A stretch of DNA of 64,000 nt from JAAZMA01 sp036720245 (GTDB taxonomy: Bacteria > Bacillota > Clostridia > Tissierellales > Tepidimicrobiaceae): positions 1-64,000 of the forward strand of contig DAIMNI010000004.1 in NCBI GenBank assembly GCA_036720245.1, given 5' to 3'. The notes under the pieces were generated by a model, which had not been told where the DNA came from, searched no databases, and saw nothing but the letters and a program-made list of their open reading frames with translations. The position numbers and the translations under genes are program-made. Below, piece after piece: positions 36,367-44,826 of the stretch; position 1 is the first letter of the stretch; each line of letters begins with the position of its first letter.

Positions 36367-37551
36367 ATGTTTAAAGTAATTGATGAAGTAAAAAAAATAG
36401 AACAAGATATTATATCCTGGCGAAGGGATTTACATCAAATTCCCGAATTAGGTTTAGAACTTCCTAAGACATCTAAATATGTAATGGATAGATTAGATGA
36501 AATGGGAATAGAATATAAAGTTTTGGTAAATGGCAATGCTATAGTAGGTCTTATTAAAGGAAATGGAGGGGGGAAAACTTTAGGTATTCGAACAGATATG
36601 GATGGACTGCCAATTGTAGAAGAGACAGGTCTTCCCTTTGCATCTACTAATGGGAATATGCACGCCTGTGGACATGATGGTCATACTACTATGCTCCTTG
36701 GGGCAGCTAAAGTATTAAATCAAAACAGAGATAAATTTAAAGGAAATGTAAAACTACTTTTTCAGCCTGGAGAAGAATACCCAGGTGGTGCAAAGCCTAT
36801 GATAGATGAAGGGGCTTTAGAAAATCCTAAAGTCGATGCAGTAATAGGGCTTCATGCAGGTAGACTTTCAGAGGAAGTCCCCCATGGTAAAATTGGCATT
36901 CGCTATGACAATATGATGGCTTCTATGGATAGGGTACTAATAAAAATTAAAGGCAAAGGAAGCCATGGTGCCTATCCCCATTTGGGTATAGACCCTGTAG
37001 TTACTGCAGCAGAAGTAGTTACTAGTCTACAAACCATTGTATCTAGAGAAATTGCAGCAGTAGAGCCAGTAATTTTATCCATTTGTAGAATTACTGGAGG
37101 CTTTAATCAAAATATTATTCCAGATGCAATAGAATTAGAGGGAACTATTAGAACTTTTAGTAATAATACCCGGGAGAAAATTGACAGAAGAATAGAAGAA
37201 ACAGTAAAGGGAATTACCATGGCTCATGGGGCAGATTATGAATATCTATATGAATATAAATATCCTCCGCTTATAAATAATAGGGAATTTACGGATGAAT
37301 TTTTAAAGTCAGCTAAGAAGATACTAAAGGATGAGGATATTGTAGAACTAAAAGAGCCACTTATGGGTGGAGAGGATATGGCATTCTTTTTAGAAGAGGT
37401 GCCAGGAACATTCTTTTATCTAAGCAATTTAAAAGAAATTGACGGTAAAGCCTATGGGCATCATACTTCTAAATTTGCATTAGATGAAGATGAGCTCTGG
37501 AAAGGAAGTGCATTATTTATTCAATTAGCACTGGATTATTTAAATAGATAG
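36367..37551 (+). CDS. M20-family amidohydrolase (aminoacylase/hippurate hydrolase-like)
   Basis: 394 residues. The M20D metal-binding set is present: MHACGHDGHTTMLLG, then PGEEYPGGAKPMIDEGAL, GLHAGRL, a central dimerisation domain (KGSHGAYPHLGIDPV), and GGEDMAFFLEEVPGTF near the end. The family removes acyl or amino-acyl groups from N-substituted amino acids. Nine bases downstream begin two membrane proteins, suggesting an uptake-plus-hydrolysis unit for an amide compound. Substrate unknown. GGAGG precedes the ATG. Confidence 0.9.
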   Translation: MFKVIDEVKKIEQDIISWRRDLHQIPELGLELPKTSKYVMDRLDEMGIEYKVLVNGNAIVGLIKGNGGGKTLGIRTDMDGLPIVEETGLPFASTNGNMHACGHDGHTTMLLGAAKVLNQNRDKFKGNVKLLFQPGEEYPGGAKPMIDEGALENPKVDAVIGLHAGRLSEEVPHGKIGIRYDNMMASMDRVLIKIKGKGSHGAYPHLGIDPVVTAAEVVTSLQTIVSREIAAVEPVILSICRITGGFNQNIIPDAIELEGTIRTFSNNTREKIDRRIEETVKGITMAHGADYEYLYEYKYPPLINNREFTDEFLKSAKKILKDEDIVELKEPLMGGEDMAFFLEEVPGTFFYLSNLKEIDGKAYGHHTSKFALDEDELWKGSALFIQLALDYLNR

Positions 37552-37560
37552 GAGGATAAT

Positions 37561-38367
37561 ATGAAAAATATAAAACTACATTTAATGGCATTAATTCTGA
37601 CAATTTTAGCAGAATTAATTGGTATAAAAACTTTTAAAATAGGAGTAGGAACTATGGCATTACTCCCAATGTTATATTCCTTAGTATTTGGTATACTCCT
37701 AACACCTAAAATACTAAATATAGCTAATGAAAAGGATATGGATGATGCAGGATCTTTAATTAATCTAACTCTAATGCTTTTAATGGCTAGATACGGAACT
37801 AATATAGGGCCTACGCTTCCAGCCATAATAAAGGCAAGTCCAGCGCTTATATTACAGGAATTTGGTAATATTGGGACAGTATTCTTAGGAGCACCCATAG
37901 CAGTATTGCTTGGGCTAAAGAGAGAAACCATAGGTGCAGCTCATTCTATTGCAAGAGAACCTAATGTAGCTTTAATTGGAGAAAAATATGGATTAGATAG
38001 TGAAGAAGGCCAAGGTGTACTGGGAGTATATATAGTAGGAACAATATTTGGTACTATATTTGTGGGATTAATGGCAAGTTTCTTGGCAGCTTATACTTTT
38101 TTACATCCCTATGCATTGGCTATGGCATCAGGAGTTGGCAGTGCCAGTATGATGACAGCTGGAGTAGGGTCTCTAATAGTTATGTATCCTGAAATGGAAG
38201 AAATGATAACTGCCTTTGGAGCTACATCTAATATGCTTTCTGGATTAGATGGACTATATATGTCCATTTGGATATCTCTACCCTTGACAGAATGGATATA
38301 CAAGAAAATGTATAGAATTAAATATGGGGAATTTCCAAAGGAAAATGGGAAAGGGGGTAGAAAATAA
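37561..38367 (+). CDS. DUF3100-family membrane protein
   Basis: 268 residues with about seven hydrophobic helices. Conserved-looking blocks (MARYGTNIGPTLPAIIKASPALILQEFGNIGT and GAAHSIAREPNVALIGEKYGL) match my memory of the DUF3100 family, which often accompanies M20 peptidases. Possibly a transporter for the M20 substrate. AGGAGG precedes the ATG, and the stop overlaps the start of the next gene (TAATGA). Confidence 0.75.
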   Translation: MKNIKLHLMALILTILAELIGIKTFKIGVGTMALLPMLYSLVFGILLTPKILNIANEKDMDDAGSLINLTLMLLMARYGTNIGPTLPAIIKASPALILQEFGNIGTVFLGAPIAVLLGLKRETIGAAHSIAREPNVALIGEKYGLDSEEGQGVLGVYIVGTIFGTIFVGLMASFLAAYTFLHPYALAMASGVGSASMMTAGVGSLIVMYPEMEEMITAFGATSNMLSGLDGLYMSIWISLPLTEWIYKKMYRIKYGEFPKENGKGGRK

Positions 38368-38813
38368 TGAAAATGAAGGAAATTGCAATTGTACTATTGA
38401 TTACAGCAGCTATATCAGTAGTAGGGAATTTTATAGGTTATAAGGTAAATATAATAGAGGCTATTCCAGGGGCATTGATTTTAGTGCTAATATCTATAGC
38501 AGGAATTGGATTAGCAAAAATAATTCCAGGAAATATTCCATCAGTAGCCTATATTGTAACTTTAAGTACTGTACTCACAATACCTGGAATACCAGGATCA
38601 GCCGCTATATCCAATTATGTTTCTAAAGTAAATTTCCTAGCATTGACCACGCCAATATTAGCCTATGCGGGAATATATACAGGTAAAAACCTAGATTCCT
38701 TAAAGAAAACAGGCTGGCGAATAGTAGTGGTTTCAATATTTGTAATTATAGGAACCTATGTAGGCTCTGCATTAATAGCCCATTTTATATTAAAAGGACT
38801 AGGGCAAATTTAG
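38367..38813 (+). CDS. Membrane protein partner of the DUF3100 protein
   Basis: 148 residues with four to five hydrophobic helices and little else (VGNFIGYKVNIIEAIPGALILVLISIAGIG). It is translationally coupled to the DUF3100 gene, suggesting the two form one transporter or that a longer DUF3100 protein is split here. I do not know a family name for it. A terminator overlaps its stop codon. Confidence 0.7.
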   Translation: MKMKEIAIVLLITAAISVVGNFIGYKVNIIEAIPGALILVLISIAGIGLAKIIPGNIPSVAYIVTLSTVLTIPGIPGSAAISNYVSKVNFLALTTPILAYAGIYTGKNLDSLKKTGWRIVVVSIFVIIGTYVGSALIAHFILKGLGQI

Positions 38814-38837
38814 ATTTGCCCCATTCCAAATTTTTTT
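38802..38837 (+). terminator. Terminator overlapping the stop of the M20/DUF3100 operon
   Basis: GGGCAAAT / ATTTGCCC with a 4-base loop spans the stop codon and is followed within nine bases by seven T. Confidence 0.65.
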
Positions 38838-38859
38838 GTGTATATTTTACATATGCCTC

Positions 38860-38881
38860 AACAAGGTTTAGAATATATAAT
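38860..38881 (+). promoter_or_regulatory. Candidate activator site and -10 of the guanine deaminase gene
   Basis: AACAAGGTTTA is followed after five bases by TATAAT. The same 11-mer recurs at 42933-42943 upstream of the hydantoinase-like gene. Without a good -35 here, an activator (for example the PucR protein encoded next) is plausible but not shown. Confidence 0.35.
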
Positions 38882-38901
38882 GAACTTGTGAGGTGATAAG
38901 T

Positions 38902-40207
38902 ATGGATAAACTTGTATTAAAAGGGGATATAATTTTTACTGCTACTAAAGATAGTTTTGAAAGCTATGAAGATTCTTATTTAGTAGTGGAAAAGGGAAAG
39001 GTTGTTGGAATATATAGGGAACTTAAAGAAAAATATAAGGATTATCCCTTAAAAGATTATACTGGAAAGATGATAATCCCAGGATTTGTAGATTTACATC
39101 TTCATGCTCCCCAATATCCTAATATAGGTCTTGGCTTGGATAAAGAGCTATTACCTTGGCTAGAGATCTATACTTTTCCAGAGGAAAGTAAATATGGGGA
39201 TTTAGAATATGCTAAAATCGTATACTCTNNNNNNNNNNNNNNNNNNNNNNNNNNNNNNNNNNNNNNNNNNNNNNNNNNNNNNNNNNNNNNNNNNNNNNAG
39301 AGCCGTAGTATTTAACAGTATCCACAAGGAATCTACTAAATTATTAATGGATATGTTTATTGAATCTGGCCTTGGGGCCTATGTGGGAAAAGTCAATATG
39401 GACAGAAATACTGCAAAAAGTTTAATAGAATCTACTGAAATGTCTATATTGGAAACTGAAGAAATAATATTGGAGTACAAGGATAAATCCAATTTAGTAA
39501 AGCCCATTATTACCCCAAGATTTGTACCTACTTGTTCTGCAGAATTAATGGAGGGCCTAGGAAATTTGGCTATAAACTATGGACTACCCGTTCAATCTCA
39601 TTTATCCGAAAATACTTCTGAAGTAGAATGGGTGAAAGAACTTCATCCAGAATTTACAGATTATGCTTTTGTATATAATGAATACAATTTATTTGGTCAA
39701 ACCAATACTATAATGGCACATTGTATCTATAATACAGATGAAGAAATTAATTTGATGGCTAATAATAATGTATTTGCAGCCCACTGTCCTTATTCTAATT
39801 TTAATTTATCCAGCGGCATTATGCCTGTTAGGAAATTTTTAGACAATAAAGTACCAGTAGGATTGGGCTCTGATATATCTGGTGGTAATTGCCTAAGCAT
39901 ATCTAAAGTTATGGCTGCAGCAATTCAAGCCTCTAAAATGAAATGGCTAGAAACAAATAAAAAACTAGCACCATTAAATAGTAGTGAGGCCTTTTTCTTA
40001 GGAACTAAGGGCGGAGGCAGCTTTTTTGGTAAAGTTGGTAGTTTTGAAGAAGGTTATGAATTTGATGGGCTAATAATAGACGATACTAATTTAAATATTG
40101 ATAAATTGCCTTTAGAAGAAAGAATTCAAAAATTTATCTATAAAGGAGATGATAGAAACATTGTAGCTAGATATGTAAAAGGAATAAAAATCCATGAGCC
40201 TAAGTAG
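38902..40207 (+). CDS. guaD: Guanine deaminase (interrupted by an assembly gap)
   Basis: The gene is read in two frames on either side of a 70-N run (39229-39298); the frame difference reflects the arbitrary gap size, so no real frameshift is implied. The start is ATG 38902, with GAGGTG upstream. Metal ligands of the amidohydrolase fold are seen: HLH (66-68) in GFVDLHLHAPQYP, then VQSHLSEN, MAHCIY and GLGSDISGGNCLS. These match guanine deaminase, which converts guanine to xanthine plus ammonia. It is the first gene of the purine island and is followed by a PucR regulator. Confidence 0.9.
39229..39298. other. Assembly gap (70 N)
   Basis: An unresolved run of N inside guanine deaminase; the flanking reading frames do not agree with a gap of exactly 70 bases. 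Confidence 0.99.
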
Positions 40208-40233
40208 ACAGAAAATTTACCCTGTGGTATAAT
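40205..40233 (+). promoter_or_regulatory. Promoter of pucR
   Basis: TAGACA, 17-base spacer, TATAAT with a TG one base before the -10 (TGGTATAAT). The -35 overlaps the stop codon of guanine deaminase. The -10 is followed by ATTTTTTTAAAA. Confidence 0.8.
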
Positions 40234-40266
40234 TTTTTTAAAAGGGACAAGGATAGGGGGATAATT

Positions 40267-41937
40267 ATGTCTAGGCAAAATGGTATTAGTGTAGAAGAAA
40301 TGATGGATTTAGAAATATTAGGGGATTCTAAACTAATTGCAGGCGCTAGAGGAATTAGAAATACTGTTTCCCGAGTAAATATTATGGCAGATCCAGATAT
40401 TTTAGACTGGGTACAGGAGGGAGAATTTTTACTAACTACGGCCTATTATTTTGAAAAGGATAATATAATTGCCCAAAAACAACTAATTAGAGAATGTTCT
40501 AATAAAAAATTAGCTGGAATTGGGATTAAAGTTCTGCCCTATTTAGATTCTCTATCAAAGGAAGTACTAGATTTAGCCGATGAACTAAATTTGCCATTAA
40601 TAGATATACATTATTCTATTCCTTTATCTGATATTATGATGGATATTTTTAAAGAGGTTTTTAACAAACAAGCAAGTCTCTTAGAAAGAATTGAAAAGGT
40701 ACATGAACAGCTTATGATATCTATGCTAGAAGGAAATGGCATAGAGGATATTACTAGAACAATATTTAATAATATTAAAAATCCAGTGATATTAAACTTA
40801 AGCTTTTCTAATCAAGTTTATAAGGAATTTGGAGATATAGATAGTGGACTTCGAGAGGAACTCTTAAAGGATGCAAATAATTTCTATATCACAAGAGATA
40901 ATAAGGCTAAATTAAAAAGACTAGATGAGGATAAAGTGCTTATAGGGGGTAAATTTGTCAATAGAATGATAATGCCCATAGTACTAAAGGACAATGTATA
41001 TGGCCATATATTCACTTGGTCAACTAATTCTCCACTAGGAGGTTTTGATTTGTCCATTATAGAATCCGCCTCTACTACTATAGCCTTGGCTGTATTACAG
41101 GAATTATCTATAAAAGAAGTAGAAATAAGATATAGATCCGATTTTTTTGAAGATTTAATATCCACCGATCCAAAAAGAAAGAAAAAAGCTTTAGACAGAG
41201 CACATTTCTTTAATTTAAATCATAATAATTATTATGTAATTGAGGTTATGAGTTTTAAATTTAAACTTGAAGATGAAAATAGTGATGAACACTTATTTGA
41301 ATATCTACAGGATTATATTAATACCGCTGTAATGGCCATAGAGGAAATTATGAAATACCTAAATCTAGAGGGAATAGTATCTGCAAAATTAAATGGCATT
41401 CAAATATTAATAAGTTTTGAAGACCACAAGTCTATAGATGAAAGATTAGAAGAATTAAATCAAAGGATATTACAAGTCCTAGAAAAGAAATTTAAAAATA
41501 TGGAAGTAAAAATTGGAGTGGGAAGAGCCTATAATGGATTAGAAAACGTAAACAAATCTTTCTCCGATGCAATTAAAACCATTAGAACTGGCAAAGCAAT
41601 TACCAATAAAGATATAATAACCTTTGACGAATTAGGCATATTTAAAATATTATGTCAGGATTTTTTAGTAGACGAATTGGAGGATTTCTACAATAGCACT
41701 TTAAAACCTTTATCAGATTATGATGAAAAAAAATCCACAGAATTAGTCAAAACCCTAGAAACCTATTTTGAACACAATGGAAATTTAACCAGAATGAGTG
41801 AACAATTATACACTCACTATAATACAGTTTTATATAGAATCAACAGAATAAAAGAAATCACAGGCATGAATTTAGACAATCCAAATGATAGACTGAATCT
41901 GGAGATTGCACTGAAGATTAAAGAAATACTTGAATAA
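40267..41937 (+). CDS. pucR: PucR-family transcriptional regulator of purine catabolism
   Basis: 556 residues. The N-terminal PucR ligand domain (about 1-125: ISVEEMMDLEILGDSKLIAGARGI, then EGEFLLTTAYYF) is followed by a GGDEF-like middle region and a C-terminal helix-turn-helix (about 500-550: LTRMSEQLYTHYNTVLYRINRIKEITG). PucR in Bacillus controls purine degradation genes. Its location between guanine deaminase and the rest of the island makes it the obvious local regulator. AGGGGG precedes the ATG. Confidence 0.9.
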   Translation: MSRQNGISVEEMMDLEILGDSKLIAGARGIRNTVSRVNIMADPDILDWVQEGEFLLTTAYYFEKDNIIAQKQLIRECSNKKLAGIGIKVLPYLDSLSKEVLDLADELNLPLIDIHYSIPLSDIMMDIFKEVFNKQASLLERIEKVHEQLMISMLEGNGIEDITRTIFNNIKNPVILNLSFSNQVYKEFGDIDSGLREELLKDANNFYITRDNKAKLKRLDEDKVLIGGKFVNRMIMPIVLKDNVYGHIFTWSTNSPLGGFDLSIIESASTTIALAVLQELSIKEVEIRYRSDFFEDLISTDPKRKKKALDRAHFFNLNHNNYYVIEVMSFKFKLEDENSDEHLFEYLQDYINTAVMAIEEIMKYLNLEGIVSAKLNGIQILISFEDHKSIDERLEELNQRILQVLEKKFKNMEVKIGVGRAYNGLENVNKSFSDAIKTIRTGKAITNKDIITFDELGIFKILCQDFLVDELEDFYNSTLKPLSDYDEKKSTELVKTLETYFEHNGNLTRMSEQLYTHYNTVLYRINRIKEITGMNLDNPNDRLNLEIALKIKEILE

Positions 41938-41946
41938 TGGGACAAT

Positions 41947-41974
41947 GGTGGCAAGGGGACGTTTTGTTTGCCAT
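41947..41974 (+). repeat. Short palindromic repeat, GGCAA...TTTGCC family
   Basis: GGTGGCAAGGGGACGTTTTG followed by TTTGCCAT, nine bases after the pucR stop; a CAATTG-rich repeat follows at 41978-42010. A truncated copy is at 42785-42803. Confidence 0.7.
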
Positions 41975-42011
41975 CTAATTGTCCATTGCCCCCTGTCAAT
42001 TGTTAATTGAA

Positions 42012-42707
42012 TCACTCTTCCACCAATGCTACTGCTCTAATAGGTGAGCCAGAGCCATCTTTTATTTTTAGTGGTAGTCCAATATATAAGAATCTCTTAT
42101 TTAATACTTTATCTAAATTACATAAATTTTCCGTATTTGTTATATTGTATTCTCCACAAACTAAATGGCCGGAGAAATTAATATCTTCTGGGGTTAGGTC
42201 TATGGCTGGTGCATCTACCCCTATATTCATTACACCTTGTTCTGCCAACCATTTGGCACCTTCATAGCTTAGACCTGTGTAATCTGTTTGGAATTTATCT
42301 GTGCCATAATGTCTATCGTGATGGCCTGTGAAAAGCAATACTATATCTCCCCTTTGTATTTCTTGCCCAGATTTTCGAACTGCCTCTTCTAAATCCCTTG
42401 GTTCAATATATTTTGGATGCCTCACATGGGATACATCAATACAAATGGCAGAGCCCCAAAAATGTTCCAATGGCATTTTATCTATAGTAGTGCCACCGGG
42501 TTTAAATTCAGAAACTCCATCACTATGAGTTCCACAATGCTCCGATAATAATAAATTCCTTGCAGAAAAGCCTAATGTAGGGCTTCCTGTCAATTCCATA
42601 TTTTCTTCATGAGTCATATTAGTCATAATAAAAGTTTTTTGATGCATAGGAAACACTGACATTCCCTGAAATATTTCCTGAGATAAATCAATTAATCTTA
42701 AAGCCAC
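42012..42707 (-). CDS. Cyclase-family (PF04199-type) metal-dependent hydrolase
   Basis: 231 residues from GTG 42707, which has AAAGGGGGG upstream; an in-frame ATG 22 codons earlier has no site. The family motif HxGTHxD is present as HCGTHSD (57-63), but the third histidine expected four residues later is Glu67. Relatives include kynurenine formamidase and isatin hydrolase, which open amide bonds, sometimes in rings. It is divergent from the adjacent hydantoinase-like gene. In this purine context it is a candidate for a late ring-opening step such as 4-imidazolone hydrolysis; that is inference only. Confidence 0.85.
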   Translation of the reverse strand: MALRLIDLSQEIFQGMSVFPMHQKTFIMTNMTHEENMELTGSPTLGFSARNLLLSEHCGTHSDGVSEFKPGGTTIDKMPLEHFWGSAICIDVSHVRHPKYIEPRDLEEAVRKSGQEIQRGDIVLLFTGHHDRHYGTDKFQTDYTGLSYEGAKWLAEQGVMNIGVDAPAIDLTPEDINFSGHLVCGEYNITNTENLCNLDKVLNKRFLYIGLPLKIKDGSGSPIRAVALVEE

Positions 42708-42834
42708 AAAAACCCCCCCTTTTAGCTTAATTATATATATTAAAACAATAAAATCTATATAAGAAATATACAAACAAGAGAAAAGATGGCAAGGGGACGT
42801 TTTAAATTGTCAATTATCAATTGTCCATTGAATA

Positions 42835-42868
42835 GTGCGCCAGGGAGAACCGTCCCCGGTGGCGCACA
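42835..42868 (-). repeat. GCGCCAG...CTGGCGC palindromic repeat, inverted copy
   Basis: On + GTGCGCCAGGGAGAACCGTC followed by CCCGGTGGCGCAC. It is preceded by CAATTG-rich repeat sequence at 42807-42831. Both lie in the divergent region between the cyclase-family and hydantoinase-like genes. Confidence 0.8.
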
Positions 42869-42994
42869 TATGAAATATTTACAAAATGCCTGAGGAATTC
42901 ATCTTATTACTTTAATATTTTTATAGTATTCTAACAAGGTTTATTTCGACACTCTATGATATTATTATTTAAACGAAATAAAGGGGGCTTTAGT

Positions 42995-44593
42995 ATGTAT
43001 GATGTAATTATCAAAAATGCTAGAATACCACAGGGAGATAATACAATTCTCACTAATATTCTAGTAAAGGATGAAAAAATTTCGGGTTTTTTAGACAATG
43101 TTGACAATGTCAATGCTAAAGAAATTATAGATGCAGGTGGTCATTTAACATTGCCTGGTTGTATAGATTCTCATACTCATTTTATGTATCAGGGATTTCC
43201 CCATAGAGAAAACTTTTTGACAGGTACAGCTGCAGCAGCTAGGGGTGGGGTAACTACAGTAATAGATATGCCTTGTTGTTCAGTTCCATCAGCTCGTTCT
43301 GTAGAGCAATTAAAATTAAAACTAGATTTGGTAGAACCTCAAGGTTTAGTAGATTATGCTATGTGGGGTGGAGTTACTGGCGAAGATGTAAGAGAAGGCT
43401 GGCTTCACAATGTTCAAGAGCAGGCTGATTATGGGGTAGTGGCATTTAAGGCCTATATGACTCCATCAGTGCCAACTTATCCAAGAGTTACAGATCCAGA
43501 AATGTATGAATCTTTTGTAGCAGTAGCAGGGACAGGACTTCCCATAGGGATTCATGCTGAAAACTTTGCTATTTGTGATTATTTCGTAAAGAAATTCCAA
43601 AGAGAAGGCCGTATGGATGGTCCAGCTTGGGCAGAGGCTAGAATGGAATTAGCAGAAAAAGTTGCCATAGAACTAGGTATTAGCTTTGCTGAAGCAACAG
43701 GTGTTAGACTTCATATAGTTCATATGAGTACTGGTATAGGTGCTAAATTAGTAGGGGATGCGAAGAAACGTGGATTAAATGTAACTTCTGAAACTTGTCC
43801 ACATTATTTAACCCTAAATTATCAAGAAGCAATGACTAAATATGGGCCATTGGCTAAAATTGCACCACCACTAAGAACCAAAAGAGATAATAAAGAACAA
43901 TGGGAGGGCATTAGAAATGGTAGCATAGACTTTATAGCTACTGATCATGCGCCTTATGAAATAGAATCAGAAAAGCATAAAAAAGGTATGAATATTTGGA
44001 CCTCATTCCCAGGAATTCCTGGAGTAGAAACTATGGTGCCTATTATAGTAAGTGAAGGCTACAATAAGGGAAGAATTTCCCTATCTAAAATGGTAGATAT
44101 ATTATCCACCAATGCAGCTAAACACTATGGGCTATATCCAAAGAAAGGTGCTATGCATATAGGTTCGGATGCAGACTTTACTATTATAGATTTGGATAAA
44201 AGATGGACTATAGATCCAAAAACTCAAGCTACTATGTGTGGATATACTCCTCTTGAAGGAATGGAATTAAAGGGTAAAATAGCTAAAACTGTAGTACGTG
44301 GACATTTAGTATTTGAAGATGTAGATTCCAGTGTGTTGGCAGATTTAACAGATGAAGAATTACAAAGAGTAGTTCATAATTACCCTGAAGGGGTAGAGGA
44401 AAGGTATTCAGAGATATTTAAGGAATTCCCAAATCTTCACAGTGCTGAATATGAAAAGAGTTATAGAAAAGAACATCCAGAATTAATAGACAGCCATATT
44501 AGAAATATCACGGGAATTAAGGTACAACCTGGCTTTGGAAAATTTGTTAAGAGACAAAGTATACAGATATTGCCTAGGAGAATTGAGTACTAA
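42995..44593 (+). CDS. Hydantoinase/dihydropyrimidinase-like amidohydrolase, candidate xanthine amidohydrolase
   Basis: 532 residues from ATG 42995 (AAAGGGGG upstream). All binuclear-zinc ligands of the cyclic amidohydrolases are visible: His60 and His62 in DSHTHF, carboxylated-lysine site Lys152 in VVAFKAYM, His187 in IGIHAEN, His243 in IVHMST, and Asp317 in ATDHAPY. Known relatives open hydantoin, dihydropyrimidine or allantoin rings. The protein has about 60-75 extra C-terminal residues beyond the usual end, rich in charged helices; an encapsulation role is possible. With guanine deaminase, a ureido hydrolase and UbiD nearby, I infer that it opens the pyrimidine ring of xanthine. Family confidence is high, substrate moderate. 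Confidence 0.85.
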   Translation: MYDVIIKNARIPQGDNTILTNILVKDEKISGFLDNVDNVNAKEIIDAGGHLTLPGCIDSHTHFMYQGFPHRENFLTGTAAAARGGVTTVIDMPCCSVPSARSVEQLKLKLDLVEPQGLVDYAMWGGVTGEDVREGWLHNVQEQADYGVVAFKAYMTPSVPTYPRVTDPEMYESFVAVAGTGLPIGIHAENFAICDYFVKKFQREGRMDGPAWAEARMELAEKVAIELGISFAEATGVRLHIVHMSTGIGAKLVGDAKKRGLNVTSETCPHYLTLNYQEAMTKYGPLAKIAPPLRTKRDNKEQWEGIRNGSIDFIATDHAPYEIESEKHKKGMNIWTSFPGIPGVETMVPIIVSEGYNKGRISLSKMVDILSTNAAKHYGLYPKKGAMHIGSDADFTIIDLDKRWTIDPKTQATMCGYTPLEGMELKGKIAKTVVRGHLVFEDVDSSVLADLTDEELQRVVHNYPEGVEERYSEIFKEFPNLHSAEYEKSYRKEHPELIDSHIRNITGIKVQPGFGKFVKRQSIQILPRRIEY

Positions 44594-44596
44594 TTT

Positions 44597-44697
44597 AATT
44601 GACAATTGATAATTGACAATGGACAATTTAGTTCAATTGCCAATTTACAATGGACAATTGACAATTGGCAGTGAACAATGGACAGTTGTCATCCTGA
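44597..44697. repeat. CAATTG-rich tandem-like repeats
   Basis: Repeated units such as TTGACAATTGATAATTGACA and ACAATGGACAATTGACAATT. Similar blocks lie at 41978-42010, 42807-42831, 49742-49826, 49893-49930, 53245-53276, 53722-53760 and 57762-57795, all between genes. Confidence 0.75.
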
Positions 44698-44761
44698 ACC
44701 GTAGGTGAAGGATCTTTAATAGGCAGAAATTCTAGATTCTTCGCTGACACTCAGAATGACA
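44698..44761 (+). repeat. Palindromic repeat, GTCATCCTGA...TCAGAATGAC family
   Basis: Begins GTCATCCTGAACCGTAGGTG and ends GACACTCAGAATGAC. A partial further unit (GAAACTAGGGTATAGCGAAGG) follows up to 44808. The 233-base gap 44594-44826 contains only these repeats. Confidence 0.75.
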
Positions 44762-44826
44762 ACCACTTTGTCATTGATGAAGAAACTAGGGTATAGCGAA
44801 GGATCTAATAGAAAAGGGGAGATAAT

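Noticed and set aside
38822..38901. Purine riboswitch upstream of guanine deaminase
   Set aside because: I could not find the conserved three-way-junction elements of the guanine/adenine riboswitch here or before the permease at 51870.
38902..40207. Frameshift in guanine deaminase
   Set aside because: The two halves are in different frames only across a run of N; the gap size is a placeholder, so there is no evidence of a mutation.
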